Assembly: GCA_030248065.1 (NCBI GenBank)
Contig: JASAMV010007351.1
Span: forward strand, 1 to 64,000
DNA from: Rhynchonema sp. JSB1_4
Lineage: Eukaryota; Nematoda; Chromadorea; Monhysterida; Xyalidae
Direction of reading: 5' to 3'
DNA length: 64,000 nucleotides
Shown: piece by piece, positions 1 to 11,900 of the stretch
How positions within the stretch are numbered: the stretch's first letter is position 1
Layout: every line of letters begins with the position of its first letter
The notes under the pieces: model-generated
Told to the model about the DNA's origin: nothing
What the model saw: only the letters and a program-made list of their open reading frames with translations
Databases searched by the model: none
Position numbers and translations under genes: made by a program

Positions 1-1522
1 ATAAGAGAAGAATATTGGGGCTGAAAAGGCAACAGAATTAACTGTATTGAGCTCCAAGTGTCAACAAAAGAAGCAGCAAGTTGAAGAATTGCAGAAAATT
101 AAACCATCAAATGCTCCGGCCACACTTCCTAATTCCGACCATCTGATTCGATTCGAATAGTTCGATTATCTGACAGCGTTCAACCATCATCGCAAACTGC
201 AAAACGGACTTACATAACGACTGATTTATGACTGGAAACAGACTTATTGAAGCACCAACATCTACATACACTGCGCGCACCTGGATAACGACAACAAATG
301 ATAGAAAAAGTATTGGAAACCAAACTAATCAGGCTTAAGCGACTCTCTCTTTCTCAATGGGTTCTCAATTCACTCGCCTCATTTGCTGAACTCATATTTT
401 AAGTCACTATTTTACGATAAATCTCTCAAGGTGTATAGGAAGTAAACTTTATGGTGGTGTGGTGCATTATTTCTGCGCCTTTGCGCAGTAGATGGCAGTC
501 ATGCGTATGCGATTGCGATCATTCTTATTAGGGCTCCACCAGATAGACCCGAAACCCGAAACCCGAAAAAATTTATGTTTCGGGTTTCGGGTTTCGCGTC
601 TATCTGGTGGAGCCCTTACATGTGTTGGGAGTTTACCGAAGTTTGGTCAATTGCTTTTAAATACAGGTTAGTGCTGCTTTTAACAACCAAGACGCAACGC
701 GCACGTATTTGCTTTGAAGCCGGCAGTTGGATTCACTCCCTTGGTCACAATAACCAGCGCGTGATAAAACTTCACGGCGACTATTGACTCGGCGAAGCGA
801 TGTTTCACAAACCAACGGTTGTTCTTTCTTGGTATGTCTCGATGATTGAGTTGCTCGGTCAAACTGCAAAATACTTTCATCTTTGCGACAGGGATGCGTT
901 GTGCGGCGTATTTTTTGAGATATCCGACCTTGTTTTCACAGACGACGTTTGCACGCTATCGTCAGTTACGAATGACAGCTGACAACATAAGGCCAACTGG
1001 CCTGAGCGCAGAGACATAAACCAGAAACTCAACTCATGCAGAAAAGCGCTTCTTCGACTTCTGAATCGAATGGGCAAGATAATATACTATTTTCGTAACT
1101 TATGTAACTATCTGTAAATTGTAACTGTATGTGTGTAGCCTCGAGCCGAGCACCAAATGACTATATGCTGTTCACGGCTAAAAAAACAAACCCTCTGAAG
1201 TACTTACTTCATCGTTGTGTTCACCCGTGGGTCACAACTACCGCCAAAACTTTTGCAATAGCTCGTCAGAAGATTTTCGACGACATAAGTGCCACCACGT
1301 CGAAGACAAGCGAACAGCGTCTGTGTGAATGAATGCGAGTGAATGTACACGTTGTTGTTCTTGCACAATTAATGTTTCAACACATTGTATGCAGTTTGCA
1401 CCGTAGTACCCGTCGCTAAAGTGGCTTATGGTGACAAGCGGTTTGCTCTCCAGTTTAAAGCCCGCATGTTCAGTGATCAACACCACTTGTATACGGATGA
1501 TCGCCTATGAAGCTACCAATTA
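1..1522. other. No recognisable gene; intergenic
   Basis: Open frames here are short, overlap on both strands and show no family motif. The only structure I see is the hairpin at 530-618. The end of this stretch may hold the 3' exons of the methyltransferase-like gene on the minus strand (for example around 1390-1490), but I found no frame I could defend. Confidence 0.5.
530..618. repeat. Short near-perfect hairpin repeat with GGGTTTC units
   Basis: The left arm begins AGGGCTCCACCAGATAGAC and continues with CGAAACC units; the right arm is its reverse complement, ending in GTGGAGCCCT. The loop is only a few bases of AT. This looks like a tiny foldback element or a snap-back MITE. No target duplication is obvious. 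Confidence 0.7.
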
Positions 1523-1834
1523 TCTATACTACTAAAACAGGAAGGCGTATGTATGTATGTCTGTGGCCCCCTCCCTCGGAAGGGCGGACGGGTCAATTTT
1601 CACGGGTAGCTTTGGGTATGCTAACGGGTCTTCGGTGGGGGGGGGGCACGGCACGGGCGCGGCGCTGTAGCCGGGCCGACTAAAACAGGAAGACGTATGT
1701 ATGTATGTATGTCTGTGGCTCCCCTCCCTCGGAAGGGCGGACGGGTCAATTTTCACGGGTAGCTTTGGGTATGCTAACGGGTCTTCGGGGGGGGGCACGG
1801 CACGGGCGCGGCGCTGTAGCCCGGTCCCGTCTAG
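1523..1834 (+). mobile_element. Helitron-like non-autonomous element with internal tandem duplication
   Basis: The element starts TCTATACTACTAAAACAGG after an A and ends CTAG before a T, matching the Helitron rules (5' TC, 3' CTRR, A^T target, no target duplication). A short GC hairpin (CGGGC ... GCCCG) lies just upstream of CTAG, as in Helitron 3' ends. The interior consists of two copies of a roughly 150-bp unit containing ACTAAAACAGGAAG, a GTAT microsatellite and a G-run. No Rep/helicase gene is present, so it would be mobilised in trans. Confidence 0.5.
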
Positions 1835-1931
1835 TTTACTAAATTACCCAATCATACCACCACAAAAGGAATAAACTGTATACGTATGCCAACTGATGTT
1901 TCATCACAAGTCAAGAAAGGATATTGATAAC

Positions 1932-2911
1932 CTCAAACGTGTCGATCACCGCCATGCAGTTATGGCCTCCATCGTCGATTATGATATCGATGTTCTTGTA
2001 TTGGTCGCAGATCGAACCAAGCACGGTGTTGTTCGATTGCGATCCCTGAATTGTCAAGGTCATCAAATTGGTATCGCATCGGTATATCAATTTTTTTGAT
2101 GGAAACATACAGAGCACTGCTGCTCTTTCGAGTTCGTATGAGCACTTCGTGATATCCTATCGCGCGATCAGATTTGCGTTATGAAAAAGCGATTGTTGGA
2201 TCGGGCTTGCGGCTGAGATGGGCACATGTCATGATGACTTGTGAGTGACAGTTGTTTGAGGGCAAGACAGAATTAATCGATTCTATTGATATGATCCGGT
2301 CTTGCGAGATCACCAAGCTCGATGTCTGTGCTTTATGTTCAGTTGTGGAAAGCACGGCCATCCCCCATACGCACCTTCACCAATCGTATTCTGTTATTCA
2401 CAGATGGCACTGGATACAACTTCGGATCCCAGTCCCTTTCGTCCAGCGATACAATCATAGCACGTTGAAACATCTCCTTGTAGAGCATCACCCCACCGCC
2501 GTAGCCACGACCGATTTCCACCAACGTGAATGTTTTGTGGCGATACTTGCACAGGTGCTGTAGATACAGGTGGGAAAAAGATAAAACATCATTCATCGAC
2601 TGTGCTCACGCACCTGCGTGTCATGTCAAACTTGATAGTTCCCCGCGATCATCTGTATCTGCCTTGGTCATACATATAGTATGTGCTTTTTGCGATTTGT
2701 GTTTTCAAATTCTAGATTCGTGCCACCCACCATACACGTGATCAAGGCGAGACGGAAGGACCAAACCGTGCACAAAACTAAGTTTGATGATACAAGGCTC
2801 CAGTTTTGTTTGACACCACTTTTCCCCCAAGGCGCACACACCTCCTCCAGCGGGGCCACGAAATCCGGATTTCGGAATCTATCGTCAGTTCCATATTTCA
2901 ACCTCAACAGC
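1932..2911 (-). CDS. Class I SAM-dependent methyltransferase-like protein (partial, three exons)
   Basis: Minus-strand exons at 2842-2911, 2375-2557 and 1932-2045 have AG acceptors and GT donors, and the last two join in phase 0. Exon 1 contains LKYGTDD; exon 2 contains LVEIGRGYGGGVMLYKE, a SAM-binding motif I (hhEhG.G.GG), followed by an acidic end of strand 2 (IVSLDE). Joined to exon 3 it gives a GSQ turn and then IDIIIDDGGHN, the motif seen in the TylE/CmcI-like (demethylmacrocin and cephalosporin-type) methyltransferase group. These are established family signatures; the substrate is unknown. The N-terminal start and the C-terminal exons were not found, so the gene is incomplete or may be broken. 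It lies upstream of no obvious operon partner. Its closest relatives could be bacterial, but that needs a search. Confidence 0.6.
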
Positions 2912-3139
2912 CTGTAGTTGCAAGCAGATTGGTCGCGTGATTTGTTGATCGCCAAGTCGATTTTCTGGGCCAACTTTGTTGACGGCAAGGGCGATCGGAA
3001 GGGCAGTTTGAGTTCAGCACTCAGCCAAGCCGATGTTCCACTGAAACTGGAGCTCGTTCAATCATATGGAATGCACGCTCAAGGTCGATATCAAACACGG
3101 TCGTTATCTCTGGTTATTATCGGCCCGGTCCGGCATTAG

Positions 3140-5950
3140 TCGGGATATTTCAAGATTAGCAAAGTCACTAATTTGCTCAATTTTCACGTTTGTCGAAATT
3201 ATATAGAGAAGAGAATCTCAGGATACCGTTGTTATTTAGTCACGTGACCGAAGCAAGTCCGACCACATCATCACCGTGTTTGATAGCCTCAGGCTTCAGA
3301 TATTAAATTATTTGTCGATGTCAAACCATTATAATACACAACTGGTAAGGCGACCAGGTGGTCACAATAAGCATATGGTATTGGTCGCACAATGACTTTA
3401 TAAGAATTGGTCAACTTTTTTTCCTGAATCGTAAAGCGGGACAGTGACGGGGCAATGACGTTGCGTTGCGTGATCGCACACAAAACACGTAGTAAAGAGA
3501 ATGTTATTTTCAGCTGAAAATGTTTTGTGAGAATCACAAATAGCACAGTAGTTAAGAGTGACTGAACGTGAAAATCAGGATCGATTTTGATGAATTCTTA
3601 TATAGCCATTGTGGTAGCCGGTGAAAAACGCCTGATGCGCGTGCCTTCAACGCGAACAACACTTGTAAAAGTGAAGTTGCGTAATTTTCTCTAATCTAAA
3701 TACCACCCTCACTTTCATTTTATTCACACGCAGTCTCACACCACACAAAACGGGTGCCATTACCACGCGCGCAATCAGCTTTGTATATGGTATGCTTTGT
3801 TGACAACAACCGCGTAGGTTGGGCTGTGTCGTTTCGTGCGATTTCGTTATTTCGACCACCGTAAAAAGTTGTTCTCCTGCAAGCTGTGAGCCCGGGCCTG
3901 ACAAACCACGCGCGTTGTCAGCAAACCGCATGCCGAACCTATGTGATGTTTACCTTCACTGTGGTGCATTGTTTGAATGCATCTCTTTCTGTGAGCGTTT
4001 GATATCCTTTATTTTGTTCATATAAATCGAAATAAAAACAAAACAAAAAATTCACAACAGCAAATATGAGAAACATACGGGTGTGCGCACTTACTACCGG
4101 TACGTGTAACAATGTACGAATAAAACACATGAAACTATAGGTGTATAATAAGAGAGAATAATAATAATATTCTTTCAGAAATATTGAATAATAAAATAAA
4201 AGCGAGCGACGATATTATATCGAGAACCTAACGTATATGCGACCAGTATATCTCAGAAAACAAAAGAAAGAGAAACACAAACAACGGTGATACAATTCGG
4301 TAAAAGCGCAAAGCACTACTCAGCAAGATCTATCTTTATTATATTTCCACAGAATCGTGCGAACACAAGAAAACGCTATATAGTCAGGTAACGGTAACAA
4401 ACAGACAACAGTGAAACTCACATATTATTTTATGCAGACAAACAGCTATAGCAAGGAAGTTGAGTTGAAAAGTCAAAGCTCAACAGAGCATGTAGGAGCC
4501 TTCTTTGTAAAAAAAATCTTGTCAAACTAAAAGAATAATAACCACAGATAGAAGACCCGGAAGAAATCAGCGGTCTGTCAAAAAATCGATGTTGGGGACT
4601 GTTGTATAAGTTGTGGTTCTTAATCAGTCACCACAAGGAAAAAGCGACCGACAAAAATGAGTGCATTGCAAGGAGTGGATAGACGAAGGGACAAATTACT
4701 ACACGGTTTTGTGAGAGATGCAAGAAAGTTAAGTACTGGCGCACAAAATCTGCAATGTTATTGAACAATATATAATCGATTCCTAGATACAGCAGAGCTT
4801 CCGATTCTCTTGGAGCGCACAACCGAAAGCCATATCACGTGATTTAGTGGGTCATTAGAATTTTACGACAGTTGGTTCGTGTTCTCTCCGCTTCTCATAC
4901 CCAAAAATCACGCCAAAACATTTGATTGACTATTCTCACAAACGGTTAAACTAATTCCAATTTATAACACACAAAGATCGTATACCTCGTAAAAATATCC
5001 AACCGAACAGCGTTTTTGTGCAAGAAAACCGGTGTGCGATGTACGTTTCTGGTAAAGAACTGAAGAAAAAATCGAAATGAAACGGAAAGTATAGTCTGAC
5101 AAAACGTGTACAAACAACACAACTGTAACACACAATATATAATAGCATCGAAAACACTCTTCTACCTTGTGTGTCAAAAAGCGGCAACATAATAATGATC
5201 ACAATTTTGCACGCGAAATCAAACGATTATCATAAAAATGAATAATTCATAAGTCTCGACAAAAACAACAAACATTGTTATTATCAATAATAATACCAGG
5301 TTTCAGCGTGCGTGTTGCAGCAAGACGAGACAATAATTATAAACAAGAAAAGAGAAAGAGAGAGAGACAGAAAGAAGCACAAAGCTCATGGACAGAATAC
5401 AACAATTAAAATTATTTGTAAGATGCCCCCCAAAAATGCCTGAAACTGCAAGGAAGGTCTGGGCGTAACGGGGCGCTTTTATTTGTCCAGAATGGCTAAC
5501 GTGGTCGTCGTATGAAGCAAATTGAAACATCAAGCATAATGGCAGCGACGTGCGAAACTGAAAGTATAGAATGAAACATCAGTCGGTTGTTCATGACATT
5601 TGGCCTCGGGCCCGACGTGACTTTTGACCGGCAGTCATTTTGGCAATTTTATGATGTCACCCAAAGCTGATTATTTTTTTTAAAATACGTCGATCGACTC
5701 TGCCTACCGACCGTGATAGTTCACTGAAGCGGTTACATAAAAACTACTTGCAGTCAAAATGTAAGCCAAAAAATGTTTCATAAAAGAGCTATATCTGCTC
5801 AATTAAATAACAGTTGTGATTGATCAAGTAGCGTTACTGTGCATCAATTTCAAAAAAATTCTTGAATGATTTCAACAAAACACCATCTAATTTTAAAGTG
5901 ACGAACCTTGTATCCTTGCGAAAATAGGCGCGGCGAACAATCACTCGTCA
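3140..5950. other. AT-rich intergenic stretch, nothing recognised
   Basis: The frames here are short and low in complexity. A piece near 3380-3410 (TTGGTCGCACAATGACT) matches the terminal repeat of the foldback element at 61.4 kb, so some of this is old repeat DNA. I see no supported exon, tRNA or rRNA. Confidence 0.45.
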
Positions 5951-5954
5951 AACA

Positions 5955-8900
5955 TCATCGATCTTGGAAAATGAACAAATTATTGGTGGCGGCGACAGCA
6001 ATGATGTTGTCATGGGGATGCCACGTGGCGTGCAGGATCTTACGGTTGAAATCGAGCGAATCAGCCGATACCTGCAAATTGGCACTAAGTCGTGCTCATG
6101 GCGAAACCTGATGAACGATGATGTTTGTTGTGGTTTGTTTGCTGGCACATGTTCAGATCCTTGACCCAGTTCTGGACAATCAATATTTCTTACGGTGGCA
6201 GAAAACGCACGTCACACTATAAGAAGAGCAGATCTTCTATGCAGCGCACAAGCGTCAATTATGGTTTCGATGGAGTGTTTACCAATTACCATACAAAAAA
6301 ACGCGGTTAGTCGAAAGTGACGTAATTTTGACACTCAAAAACCGTGATGGATGCAGGTAGTGAGCAGGCACGTAAATAGCTGATCCGACAACAGTATGAA
6401 CAGAACAGCGTATTTTTGTCAGGTTTGCAAGGTTTCAAACAGAACGAGACGAGAAACAAGACATATCAAACATGCAACAAACCTCATCCTTTCGTTTCTT
6501 GCCGCCCAACGCCACCCGTTTCGACTTGAGCACCGTTCGCGGCCGTGCGATTTCGGCCGACGCCTCGAGCGTCTGATCGGCGGCGTTCGTTCGATTGAAT
6601 GTGCGAAAGAAATTGTTGTACGAACCCGTGATGATATGGCTGTAAGATTGTGCGGAACTTGGCAAAAAAGCTGATTATAGGCAATCCAGCCGCTGATGTC
6701 ACCGCCGCGAAATCTACAGTATACCAGAGTCTGAGCCATTACACCGTTTTTCGACTTATACATGAAGCGATTTTTATTTAGTTCAATGTTTCATGCTGTT
6801 TCATGCCACGCAGCTCAGTATTGTGTAAACCAAATGGCTCTAAAGAGGTACAATTTTATAACACAGGGAATTTTTCTTTGGGCCACAGTTTGAGATAGAG
6901 TTGCTCCACTAATTTTGACCAGCGTAAAAGTTATTCCTCTACAGCTAATGAACATCTTTTACGCTGGTCGAAATTAGTGGAGCAACTCTATCTCAAACTG
7001 TGGCCCAAAGAAAATTTCCCTGTGTTTTAAAATTGTACCTCTTTACAGCAGACTATAGAGCACTCAGCTCAGCCGCGTGGCTGAAAAGCAGCCTGAAACA
7101 TTGAACTACGTAAATATCGCTTCATGTCTAAGTCGAGAAGCGGTGGAACATCTCAGCCTCTGGTATACTGTAGATTTCGCGGCGGTGACATCAGCGGCTG
7201 GATTGCCTATACCGGCCACTGTTTGATCTACATGCTAATCCGATCCACCACTTTGATCCCTATCTAACCAGCGAAATGTTTCGAACTGGTAATAAATTGC
7301 CCACCGACTGGCTAAGATTTATGACTCAATCCAGGGTAGTACTTGGGGGGGGGGGGGTGGGGGGTCCCCCCAAATTCATCTATCTATCGTCAACACTTTT
7401 TGATTTCATCTATCTATCGTCAACACTTATGGGCAAATCTATCTATCGTCAACAAATTCTGGGAACAATCTATCTATCGTCAACACATTTCGACCCCAAA
7501 ATGGGTATTTTTGCCCCCAAAAGGCCCCAAAACGGAATTTTTTTCCCCAAAAGGCCAAAAAACCGCCCCCCACGCGCGATTAACCCACCTAACCCCTTTT
7601 CATTTATTTTTACACATTATTACCTACTTAGTACACTATAATATACCTTTATTTTTGGCGACCCCCCCCCCCCCCCCCATCTATCTATCGTCAACAAGTT
7701 TGGGTCGACCCCCCCCCCAGATTTCGGACTTGGGTCATCTATCTATCGTCAACACATTTCGGGTCCCAATCTATCTATCGTCAACACCCTGACCAAGTAC
7801 TACAATCTCAATCCGTTTGTACGGAGCAATTAAGAAAATAACACAAAATAAAAAAGCAACTGACGAGTCATCGCCACTCCATCCGCATTCAAATTTATCG
7901 AATATACAATCGTTTTCGTACAACGCGCACAGTTTGGATCGCAGATATTCGTGCACCTGGTAGCTCTCCACCGGTTGATTGCACATGTTCACGTCCCAAA
8001 CCTGCGTATGGAGAGTGAAAAACGTTATTATTTGGTCTGCGTGCGATTAGATAAAAGCGGAATGGCAAATTTCTGCATGCCGCATTCCGCGTTTATCTGC
8101 TCACCAATTTCCGCATTCCGCGATGGAATGCAGAAGTTTACCATTCCGCGTTTATCTGCTCACCAATTTCCACATTCCGCGTTTATCTGCTCACAGCCTT
8201 GAGGAGGAGAGCAAATCATGGTCAAGTCGGAAACTGCCAAATGTCAAATTTTCATGGTGGGTGGCACGACATTTGTCGATCGGAATGGGGTCTTGGTCTC
8301 GCATTTGAACGGATTCCTACTAGTTTTTCTGATCACGCTATAATTTCGACAGCTTTTCGACACCAAAAACGCATTGACCAAAAGAAACAGATCCGATCCA
8401 ATCAGGTTCACAGCGTCAGCGGAGTGAAGAGAGGGAGATTACGAACCAGGCCGAGGCCATCGCCAGTACAAACACACGCGCGATGACCAGGCGGCCGAAC
8501 AAAAGTGTCAAGAACAAAATTTCGAACAACGAAATGACGCACCTTTACACCGAGATAGTCGCGTGTGAGCAAATAGCGTCCGTCGTGCGAGAACTTCACA
8601 TCAGATATGCTCGATATGATCTCTGAGAAGAATGAACGCGACGCCGGGTCTTCGGGCTCTTCGAATACTACAAAATATTTTTTGGTGAGGTATTTTTTGA
8701 AAAAAAAAATTGTGGATTACGTATGGGTGCGTTGCACAGCAGAGATGTGCTTCGACAAAGGTGGTTTTACAAAGTTCGAATCGATCTCAAACTGGGTGAA
8801 ACCGAATAGAACATGACCACGCAACATCGCACACGGGCTCATATCAGTTCAAATAGACCGAGTGCGGAAGACGACGTTGTCTCACGAATGGAAAAGGAAG

Positions 8901-11900
8901 ATTTATAACGTTAAATTCAGCCCGTTTCGTTCTGCTTGCACATACAGATGGTGCATCAGGACATCGTCAGTTCACGTGTCCACAGCCTCGAACGCATAAC
9001 CAAAATTCAACTTGCCAACTCACATTTCGCCTGCTGATCACACAGTGCCGCGGCACGCATATCACACATTCGAATCGTGCCTTTGCTGCTGCTGTACACA
9101 AACAGATTGCAGTCACGCGGATGGAATTCGGCCGCCGTTATCACTTCGGTCAGCTCTTCCATGTTGGCCGGTTTGATGTCGACTATGTCTGCAACGATCA
9201 TCTGTATTCATCACCACATGGTTCTTATCTGGTTAAAGTGCACTTTCTTTAGAAGTTCGTGAGCAGTATTCGAACGGGATTGGTTTTCAATCCCGGCACC
9301 TGGATTCCGGATCGGTATTGTGATTTGAAAATGACCGGACCGGACCGGGATCAGGATCGGGATCCTGCGGGTGGTTATTTGGTCTATTATTAGGTCTCAG
9401 GTCTGAGCGCTATGAAAAACACCAGCCAATCGGACGATATTTATGTGCGTAGCGAAGAACGAAACTCGCGCGAAGCGCGAATTTTTTTTATATTTTCGGT
9501 TCTTGATGGTCAGGTTCTGGGTACTTTATGGTCGTTGAAGTCAATCCCGCCAATGCCAGGCCTACTTTGACCGGCATCGGGATTGCGTCTCATAATTCAC
9601 CGGGTCGGGATTGAGAAAAGGGCCAGGATCCCGAGAGTCGGAATCCCATTCGAACACTGATCGTGAGATTTGCTAACATTTCTAATTTTGTACAGCTTGA
9701 ATGTAAGTCCAAAAACAATGAATGTTAAACAACACTCATGCTGGGCGAAATATAAATTTTCAGAAAATCAAATTCAAAACATCCTCACTTCAGAACTCCC
9801 TAAGAACGGGCTGGGAACTTTTGTCCAGAAAACTCTTATATCGTGGGTGCCCACGCGGATTCCGGTTCCAGACTTATTCCGTTCGACTAAAGTCACGAAT
9901 CCTGTCTTTGATACCCGCTAAAGCTGACCGACACGAGAGCGCAGAAAGTACTCGTTGCAGCGAAAGTAATTTGCCAACTCACTGAAACTCTGGTTGGTGA
10001 TCTCCAGGTGCCACAGATTGATTCTGAGATCGTCGGCCGACAGATACGTCTCTTGATCGCTATTTACCTGAAAATTCATCCACCACAATTACTATTCATA
10101 TTATTACTGTATCCTATTATCTGAGCACAATCATCGAAAGTTGCTGCAGGTTCCGTGTCTGTCAACTATTTGTACTGGCCACACTGGTCGAAACTTTGAA
10201 AAATGTCGGAAGAAATGCTAATAAGTGCAAGTGACAGTATATATGAACAGAAGCTGATATTCCTTATTCGTTTCTGATACTGGGCAAAGAGTATTTTCAA
10301 CGCCAAACTGAATAAATAATATCAACTAAGAAAAAAGTGGCTGGCCGTATGACATCCACCGCTTCGTAACGAACGTTTACACCGTCATAAAGGGGGCGCT
10401 GCAGCACGTTTGCTTGAATTCTATCATTTATCTATCAAGCAACACGTGAAATAGAGACACGATCAGAAATGTTTCGACCAGTGCCGATAAGACACATACG
10501 TGAAAGGGACCAAGTTGAACGTTATCTGACCAACCGCTATCTGACGAAAAAAAAGGGCACAATAACATAAGCACAAACAATACAAGCAGACAGGGGAGGA
10601 CTCGGGGGGGGGAACACCTCCCCCGCGGGGAAGGGGGGGAACACAAAAAAACGGGAGGGGGGGGGAAAACGGGGGGGGGGGGGAAGGGGAAAAATAGGGG
10701 AAGAAACGAAGGGGCGGGCGAAAGCAACAACAACGCACACACGAAAAAAGCGCAAAAGGGGAGGGGACAGAGGGAAAAGGGGAACCCCCAACACCAACCC
10801 GGGCCCAAACCCCCCCCCCCCCCAACCAAGTCCAAAATCGGACACTAACTGATATCGAATTGATGTGGTATGTGTGAGCATTGGCGTAGACGCGACGTGG
10901 TGAGGCTTCGACGATCAGTTCCATGTCGACCAGATGTGGCACGCGCAGGCAATTCGGGTCGTTCACTGTCTGCAAGTGGATTTCCGGGTTTGCTTGCCGA
11001 ACGATTTCGAATTTTAGTGACGATAATCGTGCGTTTATTCATGAGTGACGAGTTTTGTTGGGTTCAACTGGTCTCCTCGAGCGAGGACTACGGTGCACCA
11101 GGTCACGGTCAGCGGATCAGGACGAGATGAACGGGTCTAGACGTTGGCGATTGTTCACGAGCAACAAGCGCAAAATGTTTCATTATTTGCGTTTACGCGC
11201 ACCACTGACCAATCAAATTCACTCTGTGTGCAGTTGAAAAATGTAATCTAGCAATTTAAAAAATTAAAAAAATTCCAAAAGCTCGATCTCACCAAATCAA
11301 TCGGCACACCGGTATCGTCACGTAGGTTCCATTGGCCGTCGGATACTTTCTTCTCGCGTTCGCTGATTTTCCATAGTTTTACGGTTTTGTCTGACAAGAA
11401 AAACTTGATTATTTTTGCGGAATATGTATAAGTTTGTGATTGTTCATGTTAAGGTTGATACATCTATATAAAAATAAAAAAAATCAAAATGTGCTAACCA
11501 TTGGTCGATAATAGGAAATGTGAGGCGTTCTTTTTCTGTAGCCATCTGACTTTGTTGATTTTCTCTTCTATTTCCAGCGACTTTAGATAGTCGAACTCGG
11601 GCTCGTGTGATTGGAACGTGCTGTAGACATTGTAGTCGGTCGATCTGAAGCCGTTGACGAACTTCCCCTGAATTGGCAAGGGAATACATGAAGTTTCGCA
11701 TCGAACCAGAGCAGTGGTCTTGGTCACGTGATTTCTTGAGTCCAGGGGCAGATGCCCTGCTTGCAGTTATTTTGACCATCGCAAAAGTAATCGGCAGATC
11801 CGATGATCCAAATTTGACAAAACGCAAGCTTAGGTTTCACACCAAGCAGTGGTGAAGCTACCCAGACGGGGCGGCAACCCAGTGTACCACCAAAAATGTG

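Noticed and set aside
7334..8205. CRISPR-like appearance of short words separated by spacers
   Set aside because: The words occur within elements with inverted ends in a eukaryotic intron, spacing is irregular and there are no cas genes.
10428..10975. Proline-rich 114-170 codon frames on the minus strand
   Set aside because: They come from the poly-G tract in a B55 intron; only the part overlapping 10850-10969 is a genuine exon, in the frame described for B55.
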